64,000 bases of DNA, from assembly GCA_020443295.1 (NCBI GenBank), contig JAGRIJ010000043.1:1-64000 (forward strand). Reading direction: 5' to 3'. The position numbers were made by a program, and so were the translations under genes. Positions 1-9,294 of the stretch are shown one piece after another. Every line of letters begins with the position of its first letter. Positions within the stretch are counted from its first letter, which is position 1. This DNA is from Alphaproteobacteria bacterium (GTDB lineage Bacteria; Pseudomonadota; Alphaproteobacteria; Micavibrionales; Micavibrionaceae). The notes beneath the pieces were generated by a model. It saw nothing but the letters and a program-made list of their open reading frames with translations, had not been told where the DNA came from and did not search any database.

Positions 1-222
1 TGCCCGGCACTCCTGCAAAAACGTGTACCCGTTCTTTTTAGGCATTCCCCAGTCCAGAAGAATAATGTCGAACTTCCTGTCTTTGAGAATTTCTTCAGCT
101 TCCAAACCGTCTGCAGCCGATTCAACTTCGGTCACGCCAATCATCGCAAGCTGCTGTGTTACCAGCTTCCTGATAATCATGTAATCGTCGACGATAAGAA
201 CGCTTATTTTACCGTAATCCAC
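1..222 (-). CDS. CheY-like response regulator, C-terminus cut by window edge
   Basis: Seventy-four codons from a GTG start at 222-220 run off the left edge. The visible part is the first two thirds of a receiver domain: the acidic pair is in VLIVDDYM and the phosphoacceptor Asp is in IILLDWGMPKKNG. The DWGMP signature is shared with the regulator at 7203-7601, which suggests the two are paralogues. The first ATG lies inside the receiver core, so GTG is the sensible start. Whether an output domain follows cannot be seen. It is divergent from the kinase gene at 393. Confidence 0.8.
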   Translation of the reverse strand, partial: MDYGKISVLIVDDYMIIRKLVTQQLAMIGVTEVESAADGLEAEEILKDRKFDIILLDWGMPKKNGYTFLQECRA

Positions 223-392
223 TTTTTAGCTTTCGTTACAGAAGGTTGCTCACTTTCGCAGGATACTGAATTCTCGTAACTAAATTCTAAACAAAAAGCT
301 GTTTTTTTGAGTTTTTTGGCCCCTTCAACCGAATTTTAAGACCTTGGTCATAAAGTGTTGCTTACGGTTTGGGGCCAAATTTCCAGGCATTC

Positions 393-1157
393 ATGATGGA
401 CAAAAGAGACATTTTGGCTGATTACCATGCGTTAGAGGTGTTGGATTGCACGCTCGGGCGGGTGACGCATAAGTTCAGCAACCTGATTTCCCCGGTTCTC
501 GGTTTTAGTGAAATCCTGAAAAAAATGAATACCGATGACGGATTGAATGATTTCATTAGCCCCATACATGAGTATTCACTTGAATTGAGAAACTTTAACG
601 ATCTTCTGGGGGCCAGCGACCTGATCGAATCCGATCAGGCCGAAAGGAAATTGCAAGCTTCTGATCAGGCCTTTCTTGAAACTTACACTCAGGCGCTTAA
701 AAATGTTACCGGACGTGACGTATCCGTTCACCAGCCCAATCCAGATCCGTCACAGACCGTGCCTCTTGCTTATCATGCCGGCGCCTTGCGTTTGGCGATG
801 GAACATCTCATCCGAAATGCGCTTGAGGCGGGATCCAGTGTTGACTCTCTTAAGTCTGAGTGCTCGCTGATCAACCTTGATTCCAATACCGCAGCCCTGC
901 TCAATCTTCCGGCTTCCACGTATGCCTGCTTCAGCCTTTCCGGCCCTTCCGATGCCCTGAGCTCCGAATGTCTTACGCAAGCGCTTACGCCGCTTTATAC
1001 AACCAAGGACGTCAGCCGCCATAAGGGCCTGGGGCTCTGGCACACATACCGTCTTATGCGGAGGATGGGTGGAACGGTACTGCTGCAGAACAGCCTGAAC
1101 CAGCAAAGCTGCGCACAACTGCTTATTCCTGCCAGCACCGGATCTGCGGGGGGGTAA
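393..1157 (+). CDS. Small soluble histidine-kinase-like protein
   Basis: About 254 residues. An H-box-like segment THKFSNLISPVLGFSEIL has its His encoded at 468-470. It is followed by a HATPase_c domain with an N-box (HLIRNALEAG) and a G2-like GLGLWHTYRLMRRMGG. There is no membrane segment and no input domain, so it is either a cytosolic kinase fed by another protein or a phosphatase or phosphotransfer partner. A TTG at 369 would add eight residues; I prefer ATG 393 (or 396). The stop is one base before the next regulator gene, so the two are co-transcribed and the regulator at 1159 is the likely partner. The pairing is inferred. Confidence 0.7.
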   Translation: MMDKRDILADYHALEVLDCTLGRVTHKFSNLISPVLGFSEILKKMNTDDGLNDFISPIHEYSLELRNFNDLLGASDLIESDQAERKLQASDQAFLETYTQALKNVTGRDVSVHQPNPDPSQTVPLAYHAGALRLAMEHLIRNALEAGSSVDSLKSECSLINLDSNTAALLNLPASTYACFSLSGPSDALSSECLTQALTPLYTTKDVSRHKGLGLWHTYRLMRRMGGTVLLQNSLNQQSCAQLLIPASTGSAGG

Positions 1158-1158
1158 G

Positions 1159-1557
1159 ATGGCTTATATTCTTGTTGTCGATGACGAACCGGGCGTACTG
1201 ATCACTCTCAAGACAATGCTGAAGGTAGATGGGCATAATGTTCTCGTTGCCGAGAACGGCAAAAGGGGCATTGAAGAGCTCAAGAGTAATCTAGATGTGA
1301 TTGATCTTGTCATTACAGATATCCAGATGCCCGAAATGGACGGTTTGCAGTTTATTCATGATTTGCTTGAGATTACGAAAGATATTCCTGTCGTTGCTAT
1401 TTCCGGGGGCGGGAACAAGATCGCCAATTTTGATCCGCTGGAAAGCCTTCAAGACAAAATTCTGGGCATCATCCGAAAGCCTTTTACCCATGATGAGCTG
1501 TTCGAAACTATTAACAGCGTTCTGGAATCATCGCGCGGTGCGAGGGCAAATTCATGA
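1159..1557 (+). CDS. Single-domain response regulator (CheY-like)
   Basis: A 132-residue stand-alone receiver domain. The acidic pair is D8-D9 (VVDDEPG), the phosphoacceptor is D54 in VITDIQMPEMDG, S82 sits in VVAISGGG, and K107 is in IIRKPF. No output domain is present, so it probably acts by protein contact or as a phosphorelay intermediate. A GGGGGG stretch just before the ATG can serve as ribosome binding site. Its stop codon overlaps the start of the downstream sensor kinase (ATGA at 1554-1557), which indicates translational coupling. Together with 393-1157 it forms a three-gene signalling operon. Confidence 0.9.
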   Translation: MAYILVVDDEPGVLITLKTMLKVDGHNVLVAENGKRGIEELKSNLDVIDLVITDIQMPEMDGLQFIHDLLEITKDIPVVAISGGGNKIANFDPLESLQDKILGIIRKPFTHDELFETINSVLESSRGARANS

Positions 1558-4304
1558 TTCCGGCAGAACACGAGACGCGCTTTTCAAAGCCGATGAATAT
1601 CTACAAAGTGTTTTTTCTTTTCTTTGCAGGAATCGGATTTATCGTTTTCAGCCCGATTCTGATTATTTTTCTGGATACCATCAATGCTTTTCACACCTCA
1701 GATAAAATCCGGGAACAAAATCAAATCGTCAACCAAACCCGCCTTATAAATTACAGCATTACTCACGAAACGGAACAGGCGATGTCTCTGATAGCCGGAG
1801 TCCATGAAAACAAGGATATCCTTAAGGCGGGGTGGAAAACTGTCCGAGAAGAAAATACTGCCGCTTTAAACGGCTTGATTAACGCTGTTATGGACGTCTC
1901 GACGTCTCCTAAAATGGCTTTAACCGTAGAGGATATCAAAAAAGCGCGTCAAGAGACCGAAAAGCTCAGTGCCGCAATAGAAAAGGACGAATATGTCCAC
2001 CCGGAAACGTTTTTGGATGCACAGCAGAATCTTAGCGAAACTCTTGCTCTGCTGAGGATTGAAATCCTTGAACCTCAGAGCGCGCCCCAATTTGCCTTCC
2101 AGCAAAGTTTCCTGATCCACAAGACGGCCCAGAACCTTCTTAACCTTACTTCGTATGAAGGGAATCTTCTTTTAACGTTCATCCACTCCGGACACCCCAT
2201 AGACGATACCACTATGCAGAGGCTTATTTTGCTTCGGAATACAGCCAAAACCGAACGTGAGCAGCTCTCCACCCAGATCGAAAAGATAAACAGAGACAAA
2301 AAATTTTCATCCGAAACTTATGGATTTTCTCTTTTCTACGGCCTGCAGGACTTCGAAGATTCCTTTAAAAGCCTTGATGACATGCGCCGCAGGATTTACG
2401 CATCGTCAGTCACAGGGGAGAGCTACCCTGTTGAAGCGCAGGAATGGAAAGACAATTATGGGCACGCTCTGGAGAGTATCAAGCGGCTTGAGGATATTAT
2501 CTCCATTCCTGCCGAGTCAGCCCTGCAGGACAATCTCAAAAACCTGACCCACCGGCTTGCCCTTACCACCCTCGCCGGGTTTGTAGCGATCGGCATTCTT
2601 TATATCCTGTTCCTGATTCTCAAGGTCAGGATTTTAAAACCTATCGGTCTTGTTACCAAGAGGATGACCGATCTGGCTGCGGGGGACCTTGAACTCGAAC
2701 TCCCCGAGACCTACGGCATGGACGAAGTCGCGGAAATGATTGAAGCCTTGAAAATTTTCAAGCAAACCGCCTTGAACTCGCGCCGACTGGCTACCATTCC
2801 GGAACGCAACCCGGACCCGATCATAGAGCTGAATGAAAACGGTATGATTACTTATATGAACGACGCTGCAATCCGCGAATTTCCTAACATGTATATGGTT
2901 GACGGAACGGTTCATCCCATCTTCAAGGATTTCGTCGATCTTCAGATGGAAAGCCTGTCGGCACGAAAAAATACCGTTCTTCACATTCGCAAAGTCAATG
3001 ACAAGTATTATGAGCGCTATACGACCTTCGTGGAATTGCATGATCAATCGCTGATCCGCGTCTTTCTTCGAGACATCACTGAAAAAATGGTTCAGGAAAG
3101 CGCTCTTCTGGAAAGTCAGGAGCGCGCCCAGGCTTTTATGAACGCGCTGGAAGCCAGCAAAACCGGCCTGGTTATCCTGCTTTTCCTGAACGGCAACTGG
3201 GTGGTTGACTATGTCAATGCCAGTTTTATGAACATGACAGGCTATCTTCTTGATGAACTGAGAAATCAGCCGTTTAATTTCCTTTCGGGAGAAAAGACGG
3301 ATCTATCAGCCCTTAGTTTCGTGAAAACCCGGATAGAAAGACGCGTCAGCGCCAGCCGTGAAATCCTTTGCTATAAAAAAGACAATCAACCGTTTTGGGG
3401 GCGTATGCAGGTTGCGCCCATTCTTAACCGCAAAGGAAAAATCAACAAGTACAGCCTTATGCTCGAAGATATTAGCGAGGATCGCGACCGTGAAGAAGGC
3501 GCAAAAAAACAGCAAAATCTTGTTGCCATCGGAGAAATGGCAGGAGGCATGGCGCATGAAATTAACAACGCCCTGCAACCCATTCTGGGTCTGAGCGAAG
3601 CCTTAACGAAGAAATTTTCTTCTGATCCTGATGCGCTGGAAGAATACGAACTCTCCAAAGTCGTTTATGAATATGCTCTCTTCGCAAAGAATATTCTTAC
3701 GGACATGCTCTCCTTCACGCGTCAGGAAAGCGGTGCCCTTACGCCCGTCAAAGCTTACGATATTCTCGATCAAAATCTTAAACTGCTTCAAGACGGCCTT
3801 CCTGCCCAAGTCAAGCTGGTCTGCGAGAACCTTAATGACACGTCACTGCCAGAGTCTTCCGATGCCGTGATCCTGATCAACCAGACGGGATTTTTCCAGA
3901 TCATGACGAACCTTATCAAGAATGCGTGTCATGCCATGAATAATGCCGGGACGGTTACTCTCGGGTACCGGGAAAGGCTTCTTGATGAGAAAAATCTTTT
4001 CAGTCTTCCCGCAGGGCATTATTTCCAAATTTTGGTCAAAGATACGGGGTGCGGCATGGATGAAAAAACAAAAGCCAAGATATTCGAGCCCTTTTTCAGC
4101 ACCAAACAAGTCGGCGAGGGTACGGGATTGGGACTGTCTGTCGTTTACGGCATTCTGCAGAAGTGGAATGGAAGCATTCATGTGGAGAGCATGCCGGGCA
4201 AAGGGACAATCTTTACCATTTTGATCCCCATACAGGATCATTCCTCGGTTATTTCGATGACGGCTGAGAGGAAAAACATCAGAAACGGTGTTGCAGCGAC
4301 ATAA
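1554..4304 (+). CDS. Membrane sensor histidine kinase (HAMP-PAS-PAS-HisKA-HATPase)
   Basis: 916 residues. TM1 is at about 17-40, a mostly helical periplasmic sensor region runs to about 335, and TM2 is at about 336-357. These are followed by a HAMP domain, two PAS-like domains (about 415-650), a HisKA dimerisation helix with phospho-His H668 in GGMAHEINNALQPILG, and a HATPase_c domain. The ATPase has an N-box (NLIKNACHAMNNAG near 782-799), G1 (DTGCGMD, D830) and G2 (GTGLGLS). It overlaps the upstream regulator gene by four bases and converges with, and overlaps by 26 bases, the TonB receptor gene. Membrane kinases beside YfiR-like and TonB receptor genes recur in proteobacteria, so the periplasmic part may sense a signal relayed by those neighbours; that link is inference. 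Confidence 0.9.
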   Translation: MIPAEHETRFSKPMNIYKVFFLFFAGIGFIVFSPILIIFLDTINAFHTSDKIREQNQIVNQTRLINYSITHETEQAMSLIAGVHENKDILKAGWKTVREENTAALNGLINAVMDVSTSPKMALTVEDIKKARQETEKLSAAIEKDEYVHPETFLDAQQNLSETLALLRIEILEPQSAPQFAFQQSFLIHKTAQNLLNLTSYEGNLLLTFIHSGHPIDDTTMQRLILLRNTAKTEREQLSTQIEKINRDKKFSSETYGFSLFYGLQDFEDSFKSLDDMRRRIYASSVTGESYPVEAQEWKDNYGHALESIKRLEDIISIPAESALQDNLKNLTHRLALTTLAGFVAIGILYILFLILKVRILKPIGLVTKRMTDLAAGDLELELPETYGMDEVAEMIEALKIFKQTALNSRRLATIPERNPDPIIELNENGMITYMNDAAIREFPNMYMVDGTVHPIFKDFVDLQMESLSARKNTVLHIRKVNDKYYERYTTFVELHDQSLIRVFLRDITEKMVQESALLESQERAQAFMNALEASKTGLVILLFLNGNWVVDYVNASFMNMTGYLLDELRNQPFNFLSGEKTDLSALSFVKTRIERRVSASREILCYKKDNQPFWGRMQVAPILNRKGKINKYSLMLEDISEDRDREEGAKKQQNLVAIGEMAGGMAHEINNALQPILGLSEALTKKFSSDPDALEEYELSKVVYEYALFAKNILTDMLSFTRQESGALTPVKAYDILDQNLKLLQDGLPAQVKLVCENLNDTSLPESSDAVILINQTGFFQIMTNLIKNACHAMNNAGTVTLGYRERLLDEKNLFSLPAGHYFQILVKDTGCGMDEKTKAKIFEPFFSTKQVGEGTGLGLSVVYGILQKWNGSIHVESMPGKGTIFTILIPIQDHSSVISMTAERKNIRNGVAAT

Positions 4305-6375
4305 CAACCGTGCGGCCCAATTCGTTCGCTCCGTCACGCCCGATCAGAGCATTCTGAACGAAATACGGGCGTTCTTCATGCTCCTCAGCGAGATTATAGC
4401 CGTTCAAGGAGAGGGTTGTATTTTCCGTGATGTTGTAAGCCGCCCTGGCGTTCAGGAGGACATAGGCGCTTACGTCTTTTTGATAGTATGAATTGAAGAA
4501 ATCCGCCGTAACCGCAGAATATTTTATGCCGGATACAAAATGAACATCCGTTCCCAGTTCGAACGGCCCCTTTTTGTAGTCCAGCGCCAGATTGATCTTG
4601 TGGTCGGGCTGAGCATCTTCAAAATTAAACCGATGGTCCGGGTTGTCCGATCCGGAATCAGAAAGCAAAGAGTAGGTGTAATTTATATTCCAGTTCAAAG
4701 TCTTATCCAGACAGGTTCCTTTCGCGAACAATTCAAGGAATACTGCTTCCGAGTTGCCTACGTTTTCAAAAGTATAGTCCGCTTTTGGGTTTCCCGGCGG
4801 TCCGAATTCCCGAACGGTCGGGGCGATCAGATCCTCGATCCTCTGGTACACGATATTGCTCCCGGCACTGAAATTTTGGTCCGGGAACTTTCGCGTATAG
4901 CCCAGGTCCGCAGTGTAATTGACCTCCGGGTTCAGTGTTGGATTGCCATAGAGTTCTGAAAAGGCAGACGTATTTTCATCAAAAGCAAGCTCGACGATAC
5001 TCGGGACGTGCAGCCCTCTCCCCACTGAAAAACGCACCGAGGATCGGGGGTCCACTTCGTATACAATTCCGCTGTTAAAACTGAACTCGGTTCCGCCCGG
5101 CTCAAGATCAAGGCTTGGGAGATTGATTTTCGTGTCCGATGTATCCATCGTAAAATCGCGGTCCGTTGACCAGTGGTCGACCCGCACGGCATTGTCCATG
5201 GACCAGTGATCGGATATTCGCCAGTCCCACATGGCCCCGCCCGAGAGCGTGTTGATCGTGAAATTGTCGTCGTCGCTTTTTCCCAGTGCGTTCCCTTCCC
5301 CGTAATTATTGCGAAACTCTGCGCTGAGGCGAATATTATGGTTTGTATAGGGCGAGAAAAGGTTCGAAAGCTGTATCGATGTCAGCCGGTTGGCAATCGA
5401 GAACTCCGGGAATGTGTTAAACCTATGCCGGCCGACAGTCATATGGTTAAAATTATGGTATGCGGTCAGGTCAAAAACTCCCGCGCTTCCGCTATCGTAG
5501 CTCAGATCAGCCTTGATATGCCGAGAGTGCGTTGACGTTGCTCTTGCGGTATTAAAGATCGTCAGGTTATCGCCTCTTTGCTGGTTATAGCCCGCCTCGA
5601 TCCGGGCGAAGATGTTGTCCGTCAGCCTGATCTGGGAGTCCATATTCAGGGATTCTTTCTGAAAAGCATTCTTGGCCGGTGCGTCAGGCACACGCGTCGA
5701 GTTTATACGCTCATTGTGGGGAAATTCATCGTATCCTGTTCTTTCTCCCGAAAAGCGGACCGCCATGTCGTCGCGCAGGTTTAATGTCTTCATTCCGCCG
5801 AATGAGTTGTATCCCCTGCTCCCATATCCCAGACGCACATCGCTGACGTCATCGTACATGGGGTTATAGGTTATGATGTTAATCACGCCGGAGGCTGCGT
5901 TAAAACCAAACAAAGAGCTATTGGGGCCTCTGACGATCTCAATCTGCTTGATCTCATCCATCCGGACCGGAAAGGAGTTCCAGAGCGTCATGCCAAACAA
6001 ATCCATATAGACCTGCCTGCCGTTGATGAGAACCAGAAGGCGGTTGGCGTAGGGCTGGTTATATCCGCGGATATTGACGTCGGCATGGTCACGGAAATTC
6101 CGGGCGACATCCACGCCTGCATAACGGCGCAGGAGATCGGGTATATCCTGAGCGCCGCTAGACCTGATTTCCTTGTCCGTGATGATATCCATGGACACCG
6201 GCACTTTGGATACGGGCTGAGGTTTTCCGGTGGCACTCGTCGTGACCGGCTCGTTATAGAGTGCTTCCAGACCGGTATAATCGACATTCTGCGCTTTTAC
6301 AGGTGTCGCCGCGGCTGTTATCATGCATACAGCCAAGAGTGCTGTTAGCATCTTCATGGGGCCTGTTGTTTTCAT
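4279..6375 (-). CDS. TonB-dependent outer-membrane receptor
   Basis: About 698 residues. From ATG 6375 the protein begins with a signal peptide (MKTTGPMKMLTALLAVC..., cleavage near PVKAQ). A GAGGGA stands at ribosome-binding distance, and the start is 11 bases after the upstream stop. A plug domain follows (VPVSMDIITDKEI, then IEIVRGPNSSLFG and SGVINIIT), then a long beta-barrel with aromatic-rich strands. The C-terminus is SLQHRF, ending in Phe as outer-membrane barrels do. It belongs to the FepA/CirA-type ligand-gated receptors; the substrate cannot be told from sequence. A frame extension upstream to 6522 overlaps the preceding gene and lacks a signal-peptide start, so I reject it. It is co-transcribed with the YfiR-like gene. 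Confidence 0.92.
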   Translation of the reverse strand: MKTTGPMKMLTALLAVCMITAAATPVKAQNVDYTGLEALYNEPVTTSATGKPQPVSKVPVSMDIITDKEIRSSGAQDIPDLLRRYAGVDVARNFRDHADVNIRGYNQPYANRLLVLINGRQVYMDLFGMTLWNSFPVRMDEIKQIEIVRGPNSSLFGFNAASGVINIITYNPMYDDVSDVRLGYGSRGYNSFGGMKTLNLRDDMAVRFSGERTGYDEFPHNERINSTRVPDAPAKNAFQKESLNMDSQIRLTDNIFARIEAGYNQQRGDNLTIFNTARATSTHSRHIKADLSYDSGSAGVFDLTAYHNFNHMTVGRHRFNTFPEFSIANRLTSIQLSNLFSPYTNHNIRLSAEFRNNYGEGNALGKSDDDNFTINTLSGGAMWDWRISDHWSMDNAVRVDHWSTDRDFTMDTSDTKINLPSLDLEPGGTEFSFNSGIVYEVDPRSSVRFSVGRGLHVPSIVELAFDENTSAFSELYGNPTLNPEVNYTADLGYTRKFPDQNFSAGSNIVYQRIEDLIAPTVREFGPPGNPKADYTFENVGNSEAVFLELFAKGTCLDKTLNWNINYTYSLLSDSGSDNPDHRFNFEDAQPDHKINLALDYKKGPFELGTDVHFVSGIKYSAVTADFFNSYYQKDVSAYVLLNARAAYNITENTTLSLNGYNLAEEHEERPYFVQNALIGRDGANELGRTVVMSLQHRF

Positions 6376-6386
6376 CGCTCTATCCC

Positions 6387-6950
6387 TCATAGCCTGATCG
6401 CCATATATTTGAATGCTGCGTCCACATCGTAGCCGCTTTCTGAAAGAACCTTTTCGTTCAAGTAAATTTCCGTGCTGCCGCCGGATTCGATGCCGATCGC
6501 GCAGACCTGTTCGCGCACACAAGCGGAATCGAGACTTATGGTTATAACCTTGTTTTTACGAGAAACTTCCTTGATCCTGGGGTAGCTGCCCGCCATTAAA
6601 GACGGAACAATAAGAATGTCGGGCGGAAGGCCCTGCTGAAACGACCTGAGGCTGGCTTTAACAGCCCTGACTTTAATTTTTTTTAAACTATTTTTTTGGC
6701 TTTCGAGTTCCTGTGCCGCACGACGCGCCAGCACTTCAGATCCGGGGATATCTTCGCTGAAGAGCACGCCGATCATCACCTCGCCCTGCTTTCTCTCAAT
6801 CCCCCGGATATATTTCAGGGTGTTCAGGACGGTACGGGCTTCCCCGCTCGTTACAGATCTTTCCTGAGCCATAAGAGATGACGGCGCCAGAATGATCGAA
6901 ATAAGTCCGATCCCTAACAATAACGATCTGATTTTAATGGAAATGCCCAT
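6387..6950 (-). CDS. YfiR-like (DUF4154-type) periplasmic protein
   Basis: 187 residues with a signal peptide (MGISIKIRSLLLGIGLISII..., cleavage near LMAQE). The mature part has the YfiR-family pattern: an early helix, a VMIGVLFSEDIPGSEVL strand-helix, a DILIVPSL strand, KVITISLD, then a GSTEIYLNEKVLSESGYDVDAAF tail comparable to the 'I.F.IN...A...G' end of that family. Two Cys (CVREQVC) may form a disulfide. YfiR proteins are periplasmic regulators of membrane signalling proteins. Adjacency to a TonB receptor and a membrane kinase fits that role. Assignment is by pattern only. Confidence 0.6.
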   Translation of the reverse strand: MGISIKIRSLLLGIGLISIILAPSSLMAQERSVTSGEARTVLNTLKYIRGIERKQGEVMIGVLFSEDIPGSEVLARRAAQELESQKNSLKKIKVRAVKASLRSFQQGLPPDILIVPSLMAGSYPRIKEVSRKNKVITISLDSACVREQVCAIGIESGGSTEIYLNEKVLSESGYDVDAAFKYMAIRL

Positions 6951-7202
6951 TATCAGCGTACCGACAGTACTTTGCTATGAAAAATAAAAAGAACGTTAAG
7001 TCCAACTCCAGTATAAAAAAGTTACATAAACCTTAATATAAAACAATATTTCTGCGATTTATTGGTAAAACTATCCCAGCATTATACTGGGTCATTGACG
7101 TTATCTTTGGGGCTGGTATTTTTGGAGTGTTCTTTTTAGCTTCAAATTAAGGAAATTCTGCGAAAGTTATATTTTATCAGTAGGGCAAATTCTAATTAAA
7201 TA

Positions 7203-7601
7203 ATGACGCCGGAAACTTTAAAAATTCTGATTGTTGACGACCATATGCTCATGCGCAATATGGTTGAGAACTATTGCAAGGCCATGGGCCTTATCAATCT
7301 TGAGCAGTGCTCGGGCGGCGAGCAGGTTCTGAAGGCTGTGGCCGCGAAGAGCTTTGATCTGATCCTGATGGATTGGGGCATGCCGGATATGTCCGGCCTA
7401 GAGGTTTTGAAAGCTCTGCGCGCCAATTCCAAGAACGATAAAACAGCTATCGTGATGGTTACGGCAGAGTCCGAGGATTCAAGGTTGATCGAGGCCCTAG
7501 AAGCCGGGGCGACCTCTTATCTCGTGAAACCTTTTTCTCAGGAAGATTTCGAGAAAAAAATCAAGAATGTGCTGGGCTGGTTAAAAAAACAGAGGGAATA
7601 A
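7203..7601 (+). CDS. CheY-like response regulator
   Basis: A 132-residue single receiver domain. The acidic pair is in LIVDDHM, the phosphoacceptor D57 is in LILMDWGMPDMSG, a Thr is in MVTAES, and the conserved Lys is in YLVKPFS. It is the first gene of a four-gene unit with a CheX-like protein, a FIST protein and a CheA-like kinase, so it is the probable phosphate acceptor of that kinase. It resembles the truncated regulator at 1-222. The upstream 250 bases (6951-7202) are AT-rich and divergent from the YfiR-like gene; I see no convincing promoter there. Confidence 0.92.
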   Translation: MTPETLKILIVDDHMLMRNMVENYCKAMGLINLEQCSGGEQVLKAVAAKSFDLILMDWGMPDMSGLEVLKALRANSKNDKTAIVMVTAESEDSRLIEALEAGATSYLVKPFSQEDFEKKIKNVLGWLKKQRE

Positions 7602-7638
7602 AGGTCGGTATTTTTAGTCAACTCCGTGTGGGGGATTT

Positions 7639-8154
7639 TTGGAGCATTTTATATTAAACCCTCAGGTCAGAACCGAATTGCCGGATGTTGTCACACGGCA
7701 AGTCCTGATGATTTTCCATGCCATGTTCGGAGTCAATGTCGAGAAGGCCGACCGCCTGCAAACGTCTTTTAACGATGACGATCTGATCGCCTGTGTGAGC
7801 CTGTCTCAGGATGATTTAAAAATATTGCTCCGCTTTGGTTTTCCAAGAGTCCTGCTTGCCCCCCTGCTGCAGAGAATTTACGGCCCTGTTCTGGGGAAGC
7901 ATGAAACCACATTCGAAGACGCCGTTTGCGAGATTGCAAATATCGTCTGCAATGCCGTTAAAAAGCACCTGAATGAACACGGGTTCTCTTTCCTTATGAA
8001 TATTCCCAAGATCGAACATGATTTTAAATCCCGGTATGAAAAGGGCAGCGACGATCATTTAGAACTCGAATATGTCCTGCAGGGCGAGCGTTTCTCTGTT
8101 GATATGATTACTTTTTATAAACGTGATGTTTTTGCAAACGAGGCCTTTTCATGA
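7639..8154 (+). CDS. CheX/CheC-like phosphatase-family protein
   Basis: 171 residues from a TTG start preceded by GTGTGGGGGA. The diagnostic segment EDAVCEIANIVCNAVKKHL matches the CheX/CheC/FliY pattern (E..NI....K), in which an acidic residue and an Asn catalyse dephosphorylation of CheY-P. The surrounding strands (FSFLMNIPKI, LELEYVLQGERFSVDMI) fit the fold. The expected role is to switch off the upstream regulator. Its stop overlaps the FIST gene start (ATGA). Family membership is inferred from one motif and gene context. Confidence 0.65.
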   Translation: MEHFILNPQVRTELPDVVTRQVLMIFHAMFGVNVEKADRLQTSFNDDDLIACVSLSQDDLKILLRFGFPRVLLAPLLQRIYGPVLGKHETTFEDAVCEIANIVCNAVKKHLNEHGFSFLMNIPKIEHDFKSRYEKGSDDHLELEYVLQGERFSVDMITFYKRDVFANEAFS

Positions 8155-9290
8155 AAGCATATTCAGCTCTTATTACCGATACTTTGGGCACCGATACGCT
8201 AGAGCGTATTCGAGCACTTTCTCCAAACTTCATCTGCGTTTTCTTTTCCCCTCAGAAAGCCGACAGCCCGCTGCTAAAAGAACTTTGCGATTCTTTTAAG
8301 GGAATTACTATGGTTGGCTGTTCGACTGCCGGAGAGATTTCAGACAGCACGATGTCAGAAGACGCTATCTCGCTGATGGCTATTCATTTTGAAAAAACGA
8401 CCGTGCGCGCCGAGGGAATAACAGTCGAGACCGTAGAGGATTGCTATCAGCAGGCGCATGCTCTTGGGCAAAAGATGGCTGGAGAAAATCTGGCCGGGGT
8501 GTTTATTCTTGCGCCCGGCCTGAATGTGAACGGAAGCGCGATAACGCGCGGTTTTGCAGATTCCCTGGGTGCGAATATCAGTGTTTCCGGAGGTCTTGCA
8601 GGAGATAATACCAGCTTTTCCAAAACCTATACCCTGCTAAACGGCGAACTCTCGCAAAACACTCTCATTGCGGTGGGATTTTACGGGAACAATATCAAGA
8701 TTGGCACAGGTTCCAAGGGTGGCTGGGCTCCGTTCGGTCCGGCGCGCCGGGTTACAAAAGCTGACAGCAATATTCTTTATGAACTCGACGACAAGCCGGC
8801 CCTGGACCTTTACAAACAGTATCTGGGCGACAAGGCCGAGCAGCTTCCCTCCAGCGGGCTATTGTATCCGTTTTCCATTCTTGAGGACGATCAGAGCGAA
8901 ACGGGCCTCATCCGAACGATCCTTGATGTTAATCATGAGAGCAAGAGCCTGATTCTTGCCGGCGACATGCCGGAGGGCAAGCTCGTGCGCCTTATGCATG
9001 CGGACGTCGACCAACTGATTGTCGGGGCCGAGAATGCCGCGGAAGAGGCCCATCTGGATTGCACGGACAGTGTTACCAGCGTTGCCCTTCTGGTCAGCTG
9101 CGTCGGGCGTAAGCTTGTTATGGCCGATGACGTGGTCGAGGAAATCGAAGCCGTTCATAATATTCTGGGACCGTCCACACATCTGGCCGGGTTCTACTCC
9201 TACGGAGAAATCTGCGTCTCCGATGTTACAAAGGCTCCTGAACTTCATAACCAGACGATGACCATTACCCAGTTGTCAGAATCTTCATGA
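8151..9290 (+). CDS. FIST-domain sensory protein
   Basis: 379 residues containing FIST_N and FIST_C. Hallmarks are TMVGCSTAGEI near the start, VSGGLAGDNTSF, GSKGGWAPFGPARRVTKAD, YELDDKPALDLYKQYL, and the C-terminal LLVSCVGRKLV and LAGFYSYGEI. FIST proteins are predicted cytosolic small-ligand sensors, often encoded beside kinases, GGDEF or chemotaxis proteins. No membrane segment is present. The gene is translationally coupled to the CheX-like gene and lies four bases before the kinase gene, so it is the likely input for that kinase. The ligand is unknown. Confidence 0.93.
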   Translation: MKAYSALITDTLGTDTLERIRALSPNFICVFFSPQKADSPLLKELCDSFKGITMVGCSTAGEISDSTMSEDAISLMAIHFEKTTVRAEGITVETVEDCYQQAHALGQKMAGENLAGVFILAPGLNVNGSAITRGFADSLGANISVSGGLAGDNTSFSKTYTLLNGELSQNTLIAVGFYGNNIKIGTGSKGGWAPFGPARRVTKADSNILYELDDKPALDLYKQYLGDKAEQLPSSGLLYPFSILEDDQSETGLIRTILDVNHESKSLILAGDMPEGKLVRLMHADVDQLIVGAENAAEEAHLDCTDSVTSVALLVSCVGRKLVMADDVVEEIEAVHNILGPSTHLAGFYSYGEICVSDVTKAPELHNQTMTITQLSESS

Positions 9291-9294
9291 CCCC

